64,000 bases of DNA from G963668605 sp963793625 (GTDB lineage: Bacteria > Acidobacteriota > Terriglobia > Bryobacterales > Bryobacteraceae). The stretch covers positions 108,081-172,080 of the forward strand of contig CAWCAT010000028.1 in assembly GCA_963793625.1 (NCBI GenBank), written 5' to 3'. Positions 8,231 to 17,507 of the stretch are shown piece by piece. The notes below the pieces were generated by a model. That model searched no databases, was not told the DNA's origin, and saw only the letters and a program-made list of their open reading frames with translations. Positions within the stretch are counted from its first letter, which is position 1; every line of letters starts with the position of its first letter. The position numbers and the translations under genes are program-made.

Positions 8231-10372
8231 GTGACTCGAATTCAGAATGCATGTTGTGTGCTTATAACCCTGCTGACCGCAGCGCCAGTTTTGGCACAGG
8301 TTCCGGCTTTGGAATTCAGTTGGCGAACACCCACTGATGCGAACGCGTCACCCGTGCAGCCGAACGGAACCATCCCCATCCCAGGCGTACTGGTAGGTGA
8401 AAAAACGACCGCAGTGCTGATTGTTAGGAATGCCGGGCCTGCCACCGTCGTAATGACTGCGGGGCGGGCTACGGGAGCAGGTTTCACAGCCGCACCAGAA
8501 GCGGCCACAATCGACCCAAATTCATCTGCCGTGGTCACGATCACTTTCGCTCCAACCGCGCCGGGTGTAGCAAACGGGATCTTGTCATTGACGATTGGCG
8601 TGGATGCTCCTCGAAGTGCCACATACCTGTTCTTCCTGTCCAGCCGCGGCTTGACCCCGGATTTCGCTGTGAGTTACATAGTGAATCCCGATGGGAACCA
8701 GACCGCAGTCGGGAATAACGGAACGATTACCTTTGCACCCACACGGCTGGGCCAATCGAGTACCGCCACCATTATCATTAACAACCGCGGTGCGGGCGCA
8801 GGCAGGCTAAATAGCGTCACCCTAACCAGCGATCTGTTCAAACTTTCGGGCTTGCCGCTGCTTCCGCGCCAATTGGACGCGTTGACCGGCGAAGTGCGCT
8901 TCACGGTCACATTTACGCCCACATCGCTGGACCGCGCGCAGGCATCGCTGCAGTTAGGCCTGGATAGCACGATTGTAAGGATAACTCTGGTGGGATCGCC
9001 AACAGGGCCTATCCTGACCTACACGATCACAACTGGAGCCACGACGGTACCGGCACAAGCCGGGTCTACCTTATCAGGGCCCGACGTCAACGTTGGCGAA
9101 AGTGCTACATCGACCTTCGCAATCAAGAACGACGGCACCGCCGAAGCACGCATCGCGGCCATCACAATAAGCGGACCAGGATTCCAATTCGATGACGTGC
9201 CAGGACTTCCTTATACACTGGCGACGGGCAGCACGCTCGCGCTGACTGTACGATTTACGGCACGAGAGGCGGGTGTAGCCAACGCTACGCTGCGAATCGA
9301 CAACGCCACATTCACCGTGCGCGCAACCGGGATCGGCCGCAGGTTGAACCTGACTGCCGTGGTGGGCGGGAATCGATTTGCACTCGCCAACAATGGTTCC
9401 CTGGCATTCCAGGCCACAGACGTCAGCGTGAAGTCCGATGCCGCGGTAGAGATTTCGAACGCAGGGAACACGCCGGCGGTGGTCAACATACTGAATGTAT
9501 CTGGAGGGGTCTTCTCAATGCCCGTCCCCCCAGGACTGCCGTTGACAGTTCAGCCCGGCGAGGCCGCGACCATTCAACTCGTTTTTACGCCAGACTCGCT
9601 AGGCACGGCAACGGGAACCCTTCAGGTGGAAGAGTTCACAATCAATCTGCGCGGAGCGGCCAATACACCGCCTGCTGTTCCGGCGGTAACATTCATGGGC
9701 CTCACTGAGAAAGTTCAACCGTTCCAACAGCCCTCCGTGGGCGTTCAGATTGCCACGCCATACCCGTTCGAGTTGACCGGAACACTCAACATTGCCTTTG
9801 CATCTGATTCCTTCATCGACGATCCGGCGATACAGTTTTCGACCGGAGGCCGGAGCGCGGCATTCAGAATCCCGGCCGGGACCACAGAAGCCCTGTTCGG
9901 ACAAGGTGTTAAGCAGGTTCAGTTCCAGGGCGGAACGGTGGCCGGCGCGCTGACCATGACTGTCGCACTGGCTACAGCCAAAGTAAACCTCACACCGACT
10001 CCGGCACCGGCGAAGACCGTGCTTATGGATTCCGCCGCGCCGCAACTGCGGAACCTGCAAGTGGGTTCGCAGTCCGCGACTTCGGTCGAATTACTGCTCA
10101 CCGGAATATCGACATCGCGCGCAGTCACAGATTTGACTCTCAAGATTACGCCCGCAGCGGGCAGCAGCCTTGAGACCACGACTCTCACGACCAACGTTGA
10201 CGGGGCATTCCGAAACTGGTATCAGAGCGACTCGTCCAGAGCGTTCGGCAGCCAGTTCACCGCTGCCATCACCTTGCGCATCACTGGCGATCCACTGGCT
10301 CTCCAGAGCATCGAGGTCACGGCTACCAACGTGAAAGGCACGTCTGCCCCTGTAAGCGTAAGTTTGCGATAG
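8231..10372 (+). CDS. Secreted protein with repeated ASH/anchor-D-like beta domains
   Basis: The 713-residue protein starts at GTG 8231, two bases after the previous stop, and has a signal peptide ending near LTAAPVLAQ. It contains four or five Ig-like repeats of about 105-120 residues. Each carries a version of VGEKTTAVLIVRNAG followed by VVTITFAPTAPGVANGIL. This is the ASH/MSP-like pattern often annotated as choice-of-anchor D. The last 200 residues are a different beta-rich region. Such proteins are common in Acidobacteriota and are thought to be cell-surface adhesive or scaffolding proteins. No enzyme motif is visible. It is part of the secreted trio before the export genes. Confidence 0.7.
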   Translation: MTRIQNACCVLITLLTAAPVLAQVPALEFSWRTPTDANASPVQPNGTIPIPGVLVGEKTTAVLIVRNAGPATVVMTAGRATGAGFTAAPEAATIDPNSSAVVTITFAPTAPGVANGILSLTIGVDAPRSATYLFFLSSRGLTPDFAVSYIVNPDGNQTAVGNNGTITFAPTRLGQSSTATIIINNRGAGAGRLNSVTLTSDLFKLSGLPLLPRQLDALTGEVRFTVTFTPTSLDRAQASLQLGLDSTIVRITLVGSPTGPILTYTITTGATTVPAQAGSTLSGPDVNVGESATSTFAIKNDGTAEARIAAITISGPGFQFDDVPGLPYTLATGSTLALTVRFTAREAGVANATLRIDNATFTVRATGIGRRLNLTAVVGGNRFALANNGSLAFQATDVSVKSDAAVEISNAGNTPAVVNILNVSGGVFSMPVPPGLPLTVQPGEAATIQLVFTPDSLGTATGTLQVEEFTINLRGAANTPPAVPAVTFMGLTEKVQPFQQPSVGVQIATPYPFELTGTLNIAFASDSFIDDPAIQFSTGGRSAAFRIPAGTTEALFGQGVKQVQFQGGTVAGALTMTVALATAKVNLTPTPAPAKTVLMDSAAPQLRNLQVGSQSATSVELLLTGISTSRAVTDLTLKITPAAGSSLETTTLTTNVDGAFRNWYQSDSSRAFGSQFTAAITLRITGDPLALQSIEVTATNVKGTSAPVSVSLR

Positions 10373-10427
10373 GCGAGCATTAGTGCCCGCAATTACAAAC
10401 ACCGAGGAGCATCAAGGCAGGTCGAAA

Positions 10428-11390
10428 ATGCGACGCATTTCAATCAAGGTGATTTCCATATTCGCTGTTCTGGTCATGGCAGGATTTGCCCAGACGGCAA
10501 CGAACGCAGTTCCGCCCAGTCCTTCCGACACAAAGATCGGCCCGGAAGACACCATCACCATTAACGCGCTTGACGCCGAGGAGATCAGCAAGCAATGGCG
10601 GGTGAGCGTCGCTGGAGATGTAAATCTCCCGATGCTGGGCCGTATCCGCGTGGCGGGACTCACCGTGGACCAGGCCGAGAAACAAATCGCAGGCCTTCTG
10701 CGCAAGTACGTAAAAGAGCCGCATGTCACGATTTTCGTTTCCGAATCGCGGAGTCAGCCCGTGACTGTGACCGGAGCGGTTGTGCGCCCTGGGACCATTC
10801 AGATGGATGGTGCGAAAACACTGCTCGACATCATCGCGCGGGCTGGTGGTCCGCGCGAAGCAGGACCAATCGTGACGGTAACGCGCAGCATCCTCTCGGG
10901 TGCGATTAACTATCCTGGAGCGCACCCTGAACAGGACGGAAAATTCAGCGCGGTCGAGTTGAAGTTAGCTGATGTGATGGATGGCCGCAGCACCGCCGCG
11001 GCCTTACCGATCAAACCGCAGGACGTCATCTACGTGTCCGAGTCAAAGCAACCCAAGCTGGTTCACATCTCTGGAGAGGTAATCCGGCCTGGCGCCATTG
11101 AACTGGTTACGCAGGATCGGATATCCGTTAAAAAGGCTTTGGCGATCGCTGGCGGTTTCACCCGTACCGCGAAGCCTAGCAAGACAATGATTGTTCACGT
11201 GGACGAGAGCGGGGTGCAGACGTCCTCTGCTATGGTCGATCTGAAGAAAACGATGAGTGGGCAAACAGCGGATATCGAGTTGATCCCTGGGGACATCGTA
11301 ATTGTCAATTCGAGTCAGATCATGACGTACATTCAGGCCGCGACAATGTCGGCAATCACCAGCGGGATTTATATCCTGGGCCGCTTTTAG
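10428..11390 (+). CDS. Wza-like outer-membrane polysaccharide export protein (SLBB)
   Basis: The 320-residue protein starts at ATG 10428, directly before a signal peptide (MRRISIKVISIFAVLVMAGF); an upstream in-frame GTG is less likely. The polysaccharide export domain follows (about 30-110; IGPEDTITINALDAEEISKQ, YVKEPHVTIFV). Two SLBB domains come next, around VTVTGAVVRPGTIQM and VHISGEVIRPGAIEL, and a short hydrophobic C-terminal end. The family forms the outer-membrane pore for capsule or exopolysaccharide. Unlike E. coli Wza there is no lipobox cysteine after the signal peptide, so it is probably not a lipoprotein. It sits immediately upstream of the co-polymerase/kinase, the usual pairing. 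Confidence 0.9.
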   Translation: MRRISIKVISIFAVLVMAGFAQTATNAVPPSPSDTKIGPEDTITINALDAEEISKQWRVSVAGDVNLPMLGRIRVAGLTVDQAEKQIAGLLRKYVKEPHVTIFVSESRSQPVTVTGAVVRPGTIQMDGAKTLLDIIARAGGPREAGPIVTVTRSILSGAINYPGAHPEQDGKFSAVELKLADVMDGRSTAAALPIKPQDVIYVSESKQPKLVHISGEVIRPGAIELVTQDRISVKKALAIAGGFTRTAKPSKTMIVHVDESGVQTSSAMVDLKKTMSGQTADIELIPGDIVIVNSSQIMTYIQAATMSAITSGIYILGRF

Positions 11391-11436
11391 GGTTGCCGCA
11401 AACGTTTTTTGGGCGTTCCACTCACGGAGGTTTAGC

Positions 11437-13725
11437 ATGCAGCCACTTGGTAGTTCCTCTCTGTCTGTCCGCATCCCGCAAAACCAACCCAACCCACCCC
11501 TCGTATATTTGGAACCCGTTGATACTACCGGGGGAGATGAGTCCGACGCATCCGGATTGCTCGAGTTCTGGCACCTCATTCGATTTCGAAAATGGACCAT
11601 ATTTTCCTTCGTCATGGTGGGACTACTTGCGACACTGCTGATCAGTTTGCTTGAGACTCCCACGTATCAGTCAAGGACGACCGTCGAGATCCAGGGGATA
11701 CCTGAGAACACGGCTTCAGTACGGATAGGTCCCCCCGATGGTGGACGCGCAACACTGCCGGCTGAATCCTACATTCAGACGCAGGCTAAGGTGCTGCAAA
11801 GCAAAGCGCTCTTCGACACCGTTACCAGCCGCTTGCAGAGTTCAGAGGCTAAATGGTCGAGCCGTCCCGACACGCGGCTCAAAACGATGTCAAATGCTAT
11901 GGGCATCGCTATTCCGTTTCCGAACCTGGAGCCGAGTCCTGTATCAGCCAAGGTCAACCTCAAAGTTAAAGTCGTCGAGAATACACGAATGATCGAGATC
12001 CTGGTGGATTCGCCAGATCCAAATCTGTCTGCGACTTTCGCTAACACGCTTGTGCGTGAGTACGTGGATTCCGGAATGACAGCCCGCTGGGATGCTGCCC
12101 AGCGCAACAGCCAGTGGATCTCAAAGCAACTGGTCGATATCAAAGAGAAGCTTCACAAATCCGAAAAAGAGTTGCAGGACTACCGTACAGCCGCCGGGTT
12201 GATGTTGACACCTGACAAGCAATCTGACGTGCAGGTGGAGAGCCTCATGAGGATTCAGGATGAGCTCGCGCGCGCCCAGGCGGACCGCATGGCAAAACAG
12301 TCAGTTCACGAAGTGACAAGTTCAGGCCCGATCGATGCGATGCCCCAAGTCATGGACAACACGCGACTTAGCGGTTATCAGAGCAGGTTGGCCGATCTGC
12401 GCCGTGAGCTCGCTGACCTCAGCTCCCAACTGACGCCGGAGCACTACAAAGTAAAACGCGTTCAGGCGCAAATCAATGAGCTGGAAGGGACACTCAAACG
12501 CGAGCGTGAGGCGGTCTTGCTTAGAGTAAATAACGATTACAAAGCGGCCGAACGGCGCGAGCGCCTGCTGCAGGCCGCATTTGCTTCACAAGCAGCAGTG
12601 GTTGTCTACAAGACCAGCAAGGCTTTCACAAACGACCTGATAACGCAAGAGGTGAACTCGCTGCGGCAAATGTACGATGAGCTCTTGCGAAAGCTGAAAG
12701 AGGTTGCGATCGCGTCAACGCTGAGTACAAGCCTCGTACGAGTCGTGGATGCGGCAGAACCAGCCGCGATTCCGTACAAACCCGACCTGCTGCGGAATCT
12801 TGCAATGGGACTCCTCAGCAGTCTGATGCTCGGTATTGGTTTTGTGTTCGCAGGAGATTATGTGAACCGGCGAGTAAAGGCGCCAGGCGAAACACCGTTC
12901 CATCTGCGTGTACCTGAACTGGGTGTTATTCCTGAACAGCGTTCGATCACGAGCGGTTCGGCAGCTCGCAGAGGAACCGCATCAATCTGGGTTTCGTCGA
13001 ATGAGAACAAGGCGACCAGGGAGCGAGTCGAACTGGTTACCTGGCAGGATCGCCCGTCGCTGATGGCCGAATCCTTTCGCAACGCACTCGCCTCCATACT
13101 GAGCGGAGGACGATTGCGTCGGCGCCCGCACGTCATCATCATGACGAGTCCAAGCCGCGGCGATGGTAAGAGCACCACGGCGTGCAACGTCGGACTCGCG
13201 CTGGCTGAGATCAATCAACGCGTTCTGTTGATTGATGCGGACATGCGTAAACCGCAACTGCACAATATCTTCGGCCTTACGAACAACTGGGGTCTCAGTG
13301 ATCTGTTGCGTGAGCGGACACCGCTTGCGGAGGTCCCGCTGGAGTCGCTGGCTCGTGAAACTGAAATTAGCGGGTTGTACGTTTTGCCGAGCGGTCCGGG
13401 CACGGCGAGCATCTCAAACCTTCTCTACTCAGATCGCATGGCGGAACTGCTGGTTCGATTCAGAAATGAATTTGACACAGTAATACTCGACACCCCACCC
13501 ATGCTCTTCGTGGCCGACGCTCGTGTACTTGGCCGATTGGCTGACGCGGCGATTCTTGTCCTGCGCGCTGGAAAGACCACGCGCGACGAAGCGCTCCGTT
13601 CGAAGCAACAAATGGTTGAGGACGGCATTGAACTGCTCGGGACCATACTCAATGGCTGGGATCTGAAAGCCAAAACGCGATACGGCTACTCCACCTATTC
13701 GGAATACGGCATCAACGGCTCGTAG
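11437..13725 (+). CDS. Wzc-like polysaccharide co-polymerase with BY-kinase domain
   Basis: The 762-residue protein has an N-terminal Wzz domain between two membrane helices (about 50-70 and 450-472) with a long periplasmic coiled coil. A cytoplasmic bacterial tyrosine kinase domain follows, with Walker A SPSRGDGKSTT near 571, Walker A' VLLIDADMRK near 600 and Walker B VILDTPP near 682. The last 15 residues carry four tyrosines (RYGYSTYSEYGINGS), the autophosphorylated cluster that controls chain length and oligomer state. CACGGAGG precedes the start. With the Wza-like protein it forms the envelope-spanning export assembly. No phosphatase (Wzb) gene is in the window. Confidence 0.92.
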   Translation: MQPLGSSSLSVRIPQNQPNPPLVYLEPVDTTGGDESDASGLLEFWHLIRFRKWTIFSFVMVGLLATLLISLLETPTYQSRTTVEIQGIPENTASVRIGPPDGGRATLPAESYIQTQAKVLQSKALFDTVTSRLQSSEAKWSSRPDTRLKTMSNAMGIAIPFPNLEPSPVSAKVNLKVKVVENTRMIEILVDSPDPNLSATFANTLVREYVDSGMTARWDAAQRNSQWISKQLVDIKEKLHKSEKELQDYRTAAGLMLTPDKQSDVQVESLMRIQDELARAQADRMAKQSVHEVTSSGPIDAMPQVMDNTRLSGYQSRLADLRRELADLSSQLTPEHYKVKRVQAQINELEGTLKREREAVLLRVNNDYKAAERRERLLQAAFASQAAVVVYKTSKAFTNDLITQEVNSLRQMYDELLRKLKEVAIASTLSTSLVRVVDAAEPAAIPYKPDLLRNLAMGLLSSLMLGIGFVFAGDYVNRRVKAPGETPFHLRVPELGVIPEQRSITSGSAARRGTASIWVSSNENKATRERVELVTWQDRPSLMAESFRNALASILSGGRLRRRPHVIIMTSPSRGDGKSTTACNVGLALAEINQRVLLIDADMRKPQLHNIFGLTNNWGLSDLLRERTPLAEVPLESLARETEISGLYVLPSGPGTASISNLLYSDRMAELLVRFRNEFDTVILDTPPMLFVADARVLGRLADAAILVLRAGKTTRDEALRSKQQMVEDGIELLGTILNGWDLKAKTRYGYSTYSEYGINGS

Positions 13726-13736
13726 TACAGCACGCA

Positions 13737-14426
13737 ATGCTCCCGTTACTTGCAGAGTTTTTTGCGCGGGCTATCTCTGCGCTTGCGATCGTTGCCGCAA
13801 GTCCAGTGCTGGTCGCTGCCGCGTGCGCCATCTGGTTTGAGGATGGCCGTCCGATTCTGTTCCGCCAGAAGCGGGTTGGCGAGTTCGGACGGCCGTTCCT
13901 GCTTGTGAAGCTGAGGACGATGCGGCAGGGCGGCTCGGGCCGATCGATCACAGCGGGCGGCGATAAGCGAGTCACGCGCGTGGGCAGGTTCCTCAGGAAA
14001 TACAAGCTTGATGAGCTTCCACAATTGGTCAACGTAGTAGCCGGGGATATGAATCTGGTTGGTCCTCGGCCGGAAGTTCCGCAGTACGTGGATCTATCGG
14101 ATCCCTTGTGGCAGAAAGTTCTGAGCGTAAAACCAGGCGTCACTGATATTGCCACTCTCGCGTTCCGGCACGAAGAAGAGATCCTAGCAGGCTCGGCGGA
14201 TCCGGAGTTATGCTACCGCACAAGCGTCCTACCCCGGAAACTCGCAATCAGCGCGTGCGCGCTTTCGTCCAGGTCCATCCGCGCGGACTTACGCCTGCTT
14301 GCCTACACGGTGTTGTGCTCTTTCTTCCCAGCCAGATTCAATTCCGAATCGCTTGCGAGGTCATTAGGAGCAGGAATACATGATGAAATATCCAGAATAC
14401 ATACCGCTCTCAAAACCGCAGATTGA
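13737..14426 (+). CDS. Priming sugar-phosphate transferase
   Basis: The 229-residue protein has one N-terminal membrane segment (about 5-28, ending CAIWFEDGRPILFRQKRVG) and the cytoplasmic core of the monotopic phosphoglycosyl transferases. The core is recognised by LVKLRTM, KLDELPQLVNVVAGDMNLVG and GPRPEVPQY. It transfers a sugar-1-phosphate from a UDP-sugar to undecaprenyl phosphate, starting the repeat unit. It lacks the extra N-terminal helices of WbaP/WcaJ and is close in size to PglC/WbpL-like short forms. It starts 11 bases after the kinase gene, and its end overlaps the next gene by 47 bases, an unusually long overlap. Confidence 0.9.
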   Translation: MLPLLAEFFARAISALAIVAASPVLVAAACAIWFEDGRPILFRQKRVGEFGRPFLLVKLRTMRQGGSGRSITAGGDKRVTRVGRFLRKYKLDELPQLVNVVAGDMNLVGPRPEVPQYVDLSDPLWQKVLSVKPGVTDIATLAFRHEEEILAGSADPELCYRTSVLPRKLAISACALSSRSIRADLRLLAYTVLCSFFPARFNSESLARSLGAGIHDEISRIHTALKTAD

Positions 14427-15582
14427 TCAAGAAGAAATCAACGAAGTTGTCGAAACGCTGCGTTCAGGATGGCTGACCACTGGCGAACGCACTTTTCGAT
14501 TCGAGCGCGAGTTCCGCGCTTACACTGGCGCCAAACATGCCTTGGCCGTCAGTTCGTGTACCGCAGGCCTTCACCTTGCATTGAAAGCTCTTGATATCGG
14601 GCCAGGTGACGAGGTGATCACGAGCCCAATCACGTTCTGCGCAACTGTTAACGCAATTATTCACGTAGGCGCCACGCCCGTCCTTGCAGACGTATTACCG
14701 GACGGTAACATTGATCCCGAATCCATCGCACGCAGAATCACAACCCGGACTCGCGCGATACTGCCGGTTCACCTTGCCGGCCTTCCTTGCGACATGACAG
14801 CTATCTGGGAGCTGGCTCAGAAGCACGGCTTGAAGGTGATCGAAGATGCCGCGCATGCTGTGGGAACCACTTATAAGGGCTTTCACCTTGGCTCACCGCA
14901 GCATCGCAGCGACGCGGTTGCTTACAGTTTCTACGCCACGAAGAACATGACGACCGGTGAAGGGGGCATGGTCACGACCAACAACCGGGAGTTGGCCGAG
15001 CACATGCGTGTACTGTCATTGCACGGTATTAGCAAGGATGCCTGGAAGCGATATGCGCAAACCGGCAACTGGTACTACGAAGTTCTCGAACCGGGCTTTA
15101 AGTACAACCTGTCTGACCTACAGTCCGCAGTCGGAATTCATCAGCTTCGCAAGCTCGAGCAATTTACCGAATGCAGAAAGTACTACGTCGAAACGTATTG
15201 CCGGTTGCTGAGCGGGGTAGATGAATTGGAATTGCCACCGGACACTACTGACGGCAGGCACGCCTGGCATCTATTCGCCATCCGGCTCAATCTGGATCGA
15301 ATCAAGATTGATCGCGCGGAATTTATCGAGGGGCTTCGTGAGCGGAACATCGGCGCAAGCGTTCATTTCATTCCAATACCGGTTCATCCGTTCTTCGCTC
15401 CGTGGGCCACTCGTCCAGAGAATAGGTGCCCTCAGGCGATGCGGCTTTATCCGCGACTTGTTTCATTGCCACTCTATCCAGGCATGTTCGAGGAGCAAGT
15501 CTTCTTCATCGCGGCAGCAGTTAAGGAGCTGCTCGCCGAGGCTAAAACACAAAGGATGGTCTCGACTGGAAGTGGGTATTGA
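14380..15582 (+). CDS. DegT/DnrJ/EryC1-type sugar aminotransferase
   Basis: The 400-residue PLP enzyme of the DegT/AHBA family has its pyridoxal lysine at about Lys188 in FYATKNMTTGEGG. It also shows the N-terminal SGWLTTGERTFRFE and the substrate-loop IEDAAHAVG. It converts a 4-keto nucleotide sugar, made by the neighbouring 4,6-dehydratase, to the 4-amino sugar with glutamate as donor. In context this fits the LegC/PglE-type step to a 2,4-diamino-6-deoxy sugar, a precursor of bacillosamine, pseudaminic or legionaminic acid. Sugar stereochemistry cannot be read from the sequence. It starts inside the end of the preceding gene and is 13 bases from the dehydratase. Confidence 0.9.
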   Translation: MMKYPEYIPLSKPQIDQEEINEVVETLRSGWLTTGERTFRFEREFRAYTGAKHALAVSSCTAGLHLALKALDIGPGDEVITSPITFCATVNAIIHVGATPVLADVLPDGNIDPESIARRITTRTRAILPVHLAGLPCDMTAIWELAQKHGLKVIEDAAHAVGTTYKGFHLGSPQHRSDAVAYSFYATKNMTTGEGGMVTTNNRELAEHMRVLSLHGISKDAWKRYAQTGNWYYEVLEPGFKYNLSDLQSAVGIHQLRKLEQFTECRKYYVETYCRLLSGVDELELPPDTTDGRHAWHLFAIRLNLDRIKIDRAEFIEGLRERNIGASVHFIPIPVHPFFAPWATRPENRCPQAMRLYPRLVSLPLYPGMFEEQVFFIAAAVKELLAEAKTQRMVSTGSGY

Positions 15583-15595
15583 GGTAATTGAGATC

Positions 15596-17494
15596 GTGTC
15601 AAACCACAAACACCTACGCCAAACTGTAATTATTGGCTGCCATTTCCTGATCATTGTCTTTTCGCTAGTGGTCGCCGCACTGCTGCGATTCGACTTCTAT
15701 CTGCCGCGGTCCGAGTCGTTCATAATCACTGAGGGGCTGTGGCTTGCCCTGGCCTGCAAGCTGATTGTGTTCAGGGCAGCTCGCTTCGATAGTGGCGCGT
15801 GGCGCTACGCGGGTATTGCGGACCTGGTGCGTATCGGGGCTGGTAATCTCGCCGCATCCGCATTCTTTGCTAGTGCGGGTTATCTGTTGATTGGACCCAA
15901 GTTTCCCCGCTCCATCTACATCATCGACTTTGGTATTTGTTTTCTGCTAACAGCGGGGGCGCGCTTTGCAGCGCGGCTGCACAACGAAGGTTTGATCAGG
16001 CACTCGCGCGGTCCAGCGCGGAAGACAATCCTGATTTACGGTGCCGGCGCAGCTGCTGCAACGCTGCTGCGTGAAATTCGCTCGAACGCGGCGTTGGGTT
16101 ATCACGTCGCCGGGATTCTCGACGATGATCCGAGCAAGACCTACACCAGGCTCTTCGGTGTAATTGTGCTTGGCCCAGGCCGGAATGCGGCGACAATCGT
16201 ACAGCGCCATAACGCCCGCGGTGGGCGCATCGACGAGATAGTGATCGCCATGCCCTCCGCAACAGGCAAGCAGATGAGAGAGGCTCTGGCGAACTGCCGT
16301 GCGGCGGGGGTGCCGTGCAAGACCATTCCGAGCATGAGTGAAATACTCACCGGGAGAATCCTGAGCGGTCAGATACGAGAGGTCTCTGTGGTGGACCTGT
16401 TGGGGCGCGACCCTGTAAGCCTTGATCGAAAACTGATTGCGTCTTCGATTGAAGGCAGGACCGTGCTGATCAGCGGCGCAGCCGGCTCCATCGGATCCGA
16501 AATTTGCCGTCAGATTGCGCGCTATCGTCCACGCCGAATAATTGCGTTTGAGCGAGCCGAAAGCGATCTTTTTCGGCTCGGACTGGAAATGGCGGACCGG
16601 ATGGCCTCGGTGGAATTTGTCGCACAGATTGGGGACATCCGAGATAAGCGCAGCGTTGACCATGTGCTTAGCATGTACTCCGTCGATTCGATCTTTCACG
16701 CGGCTGCTTACAAGCATGTTCCCCTGATGGAATCCCATCTGGTCGAGGCGGTTCAGAACAATGTATTCGGAACGAAGACGATGGCGGAAGCCGCAGCACG
16801 GCATCACGTAAAACGGTTTTTAATGATTTCTTCCGACAAGGCCGTAAACCCGACAAACGTGATGGGTGCCACGAAACGCATTGCCGAGCTAATAATTTCC
16901 ACCATGCCCGCACGTGTAGAATCCGGCACGCAATTCGTATCCGTGCGCTTCGGTAACGTGCTCGGGAGCAACGGCAGCGTGGTTCCGCTGTTTCAACAGC
17001 AAATCGCGGCCGGTGGTCCAGTGACGGTAACGCACCCGGAAATCACGCGCTACTTCATGACGATTCCAGAGGCAGTCGAGCTGGTCTTGCAGGCATCCAC
17101 GATGGGCAAGGGTTCCGAAATTTTCGTTCTCGACATGGGAGACCCGATCAAGATCGTGGACCTCGCTCGCAACATGATCCGCCTGTCAGGCCGTGGATTG
17201 GATAACGAAATTGAAATTCGCTTCACCGGTCTGCGTCCAGGCGAAAAGCTGTTTGAGGAGCTGGTGCTGGACGGCGAGAACATGCAACCGACCTTCCATG
17301 AAAAGATCAAGATTTTCTGTGGATCAGTGATGAGCAGGGAGGAATTGGAACAGCGCCTGACGCGTTTGGAAACGTTCACGGCGAATCGGGACGAAGCATC
17401 GGCCGTTGCGGAGATGATGTCGTTGGTCCCTGAATACACTCCGGATCATGCGTGGCGCGCGAAGTCCGCGCCTGATCTTATCTCCCGCGCATAA
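15596..17494 (+). CDS. WbpM/FlaA1-like UDP-sugar 4,6-dehydratase, membrane bound
   Basis: The protein has about 632 residues, taking GTG 15596 with GAGG ten bases upstream; a GTG at 15572 is an alternative. The N-terminus has four membrane helices (about residues 8-125). A Rossmann-type domain follows (ILIYGAGAAAATLLREI). The SDR catalytic domain begins LISGAAGSIGSE near 290. The active-site region reads SSDKAVNPTNVMGATK near 410-427, with Met in place of the usual Tyr of YxxxK, the known feature of long WbpM-type dehydratases. These make UDP-4-keto-6-deoxy sugars from UDP-GlcNAc. It feeds the upstream aminotransferase and, by inference, the nonulosonic acid genes. Confidence 0.9.
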   Translation: MSNHKHLRQTVIIGCHFLIIVFSLVVAALLRFDFYLPRSESFIITEGLWLALACKLIVFRAARFDSGAWRYAGIADLVRIGAGNLAASAFFASAGYLLIGPKFPRSIYIIDFGICFLLTAGARFAARLHNEGLIRHSRGPARKTILIYGAGAAAATLLREIRSNAALGYHVAGILDDDPSKTYTRLFGVIVLGPGRNAATIVQRHNARGGRIDEIVIAMPSATGKQMREALANCRAAGVPCKTIPSMSEILTGRILSGQIREVSVVDLLGRDPVSLDRKLIASSIEGRTVLISGAAGSIGSEICRQIARYRPRRIIAFERAESDLFRLGLEMADRMASVEFVAQIGDIRDKRSVDHVLSMYSVDSIFHAAAYKHVPLMESHLVEAVQNNVFGTKTMAEAAARHHVKRFLMISSDKAVNPTNVMGATKRIAELIISTMPARVESGTQFVSVRFGNVLGSNGSVVPLFQQQIAAGGPVTVTHPEITRYFMTIPEAVELVLQASTMGKGSEIFVLDMGDPIKIVDLARNMIRLSGRGLDNEIEIRFTGLRPGEKLFEELVLDGENMQPTFHEKIKIFCGSVMSREELEQRLTRLETFTANRDEASAVAEMMSLVPEYTPDHAWRAKSAPDLISRA

Positions 17495-17507
17495 GAGGAA
17501 CACACCA

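Noticed and set aside
8242..10402. Several long antisense open frames opposite the ASH-repeat and Wza genes
   Set aside because: They are shadows of GC-rich, Ala/Thr/Val-rich coding sequence and have no ribosome sites or motifs.
15221..15595. In-frame extension of the WbpM-like gene over the aminotransferase
   Set aside because: It is out of frame over a conserved aminotransferase C-terminus and precedes the first membrane helix; a GTG with ribosome site at 15,596 fits.
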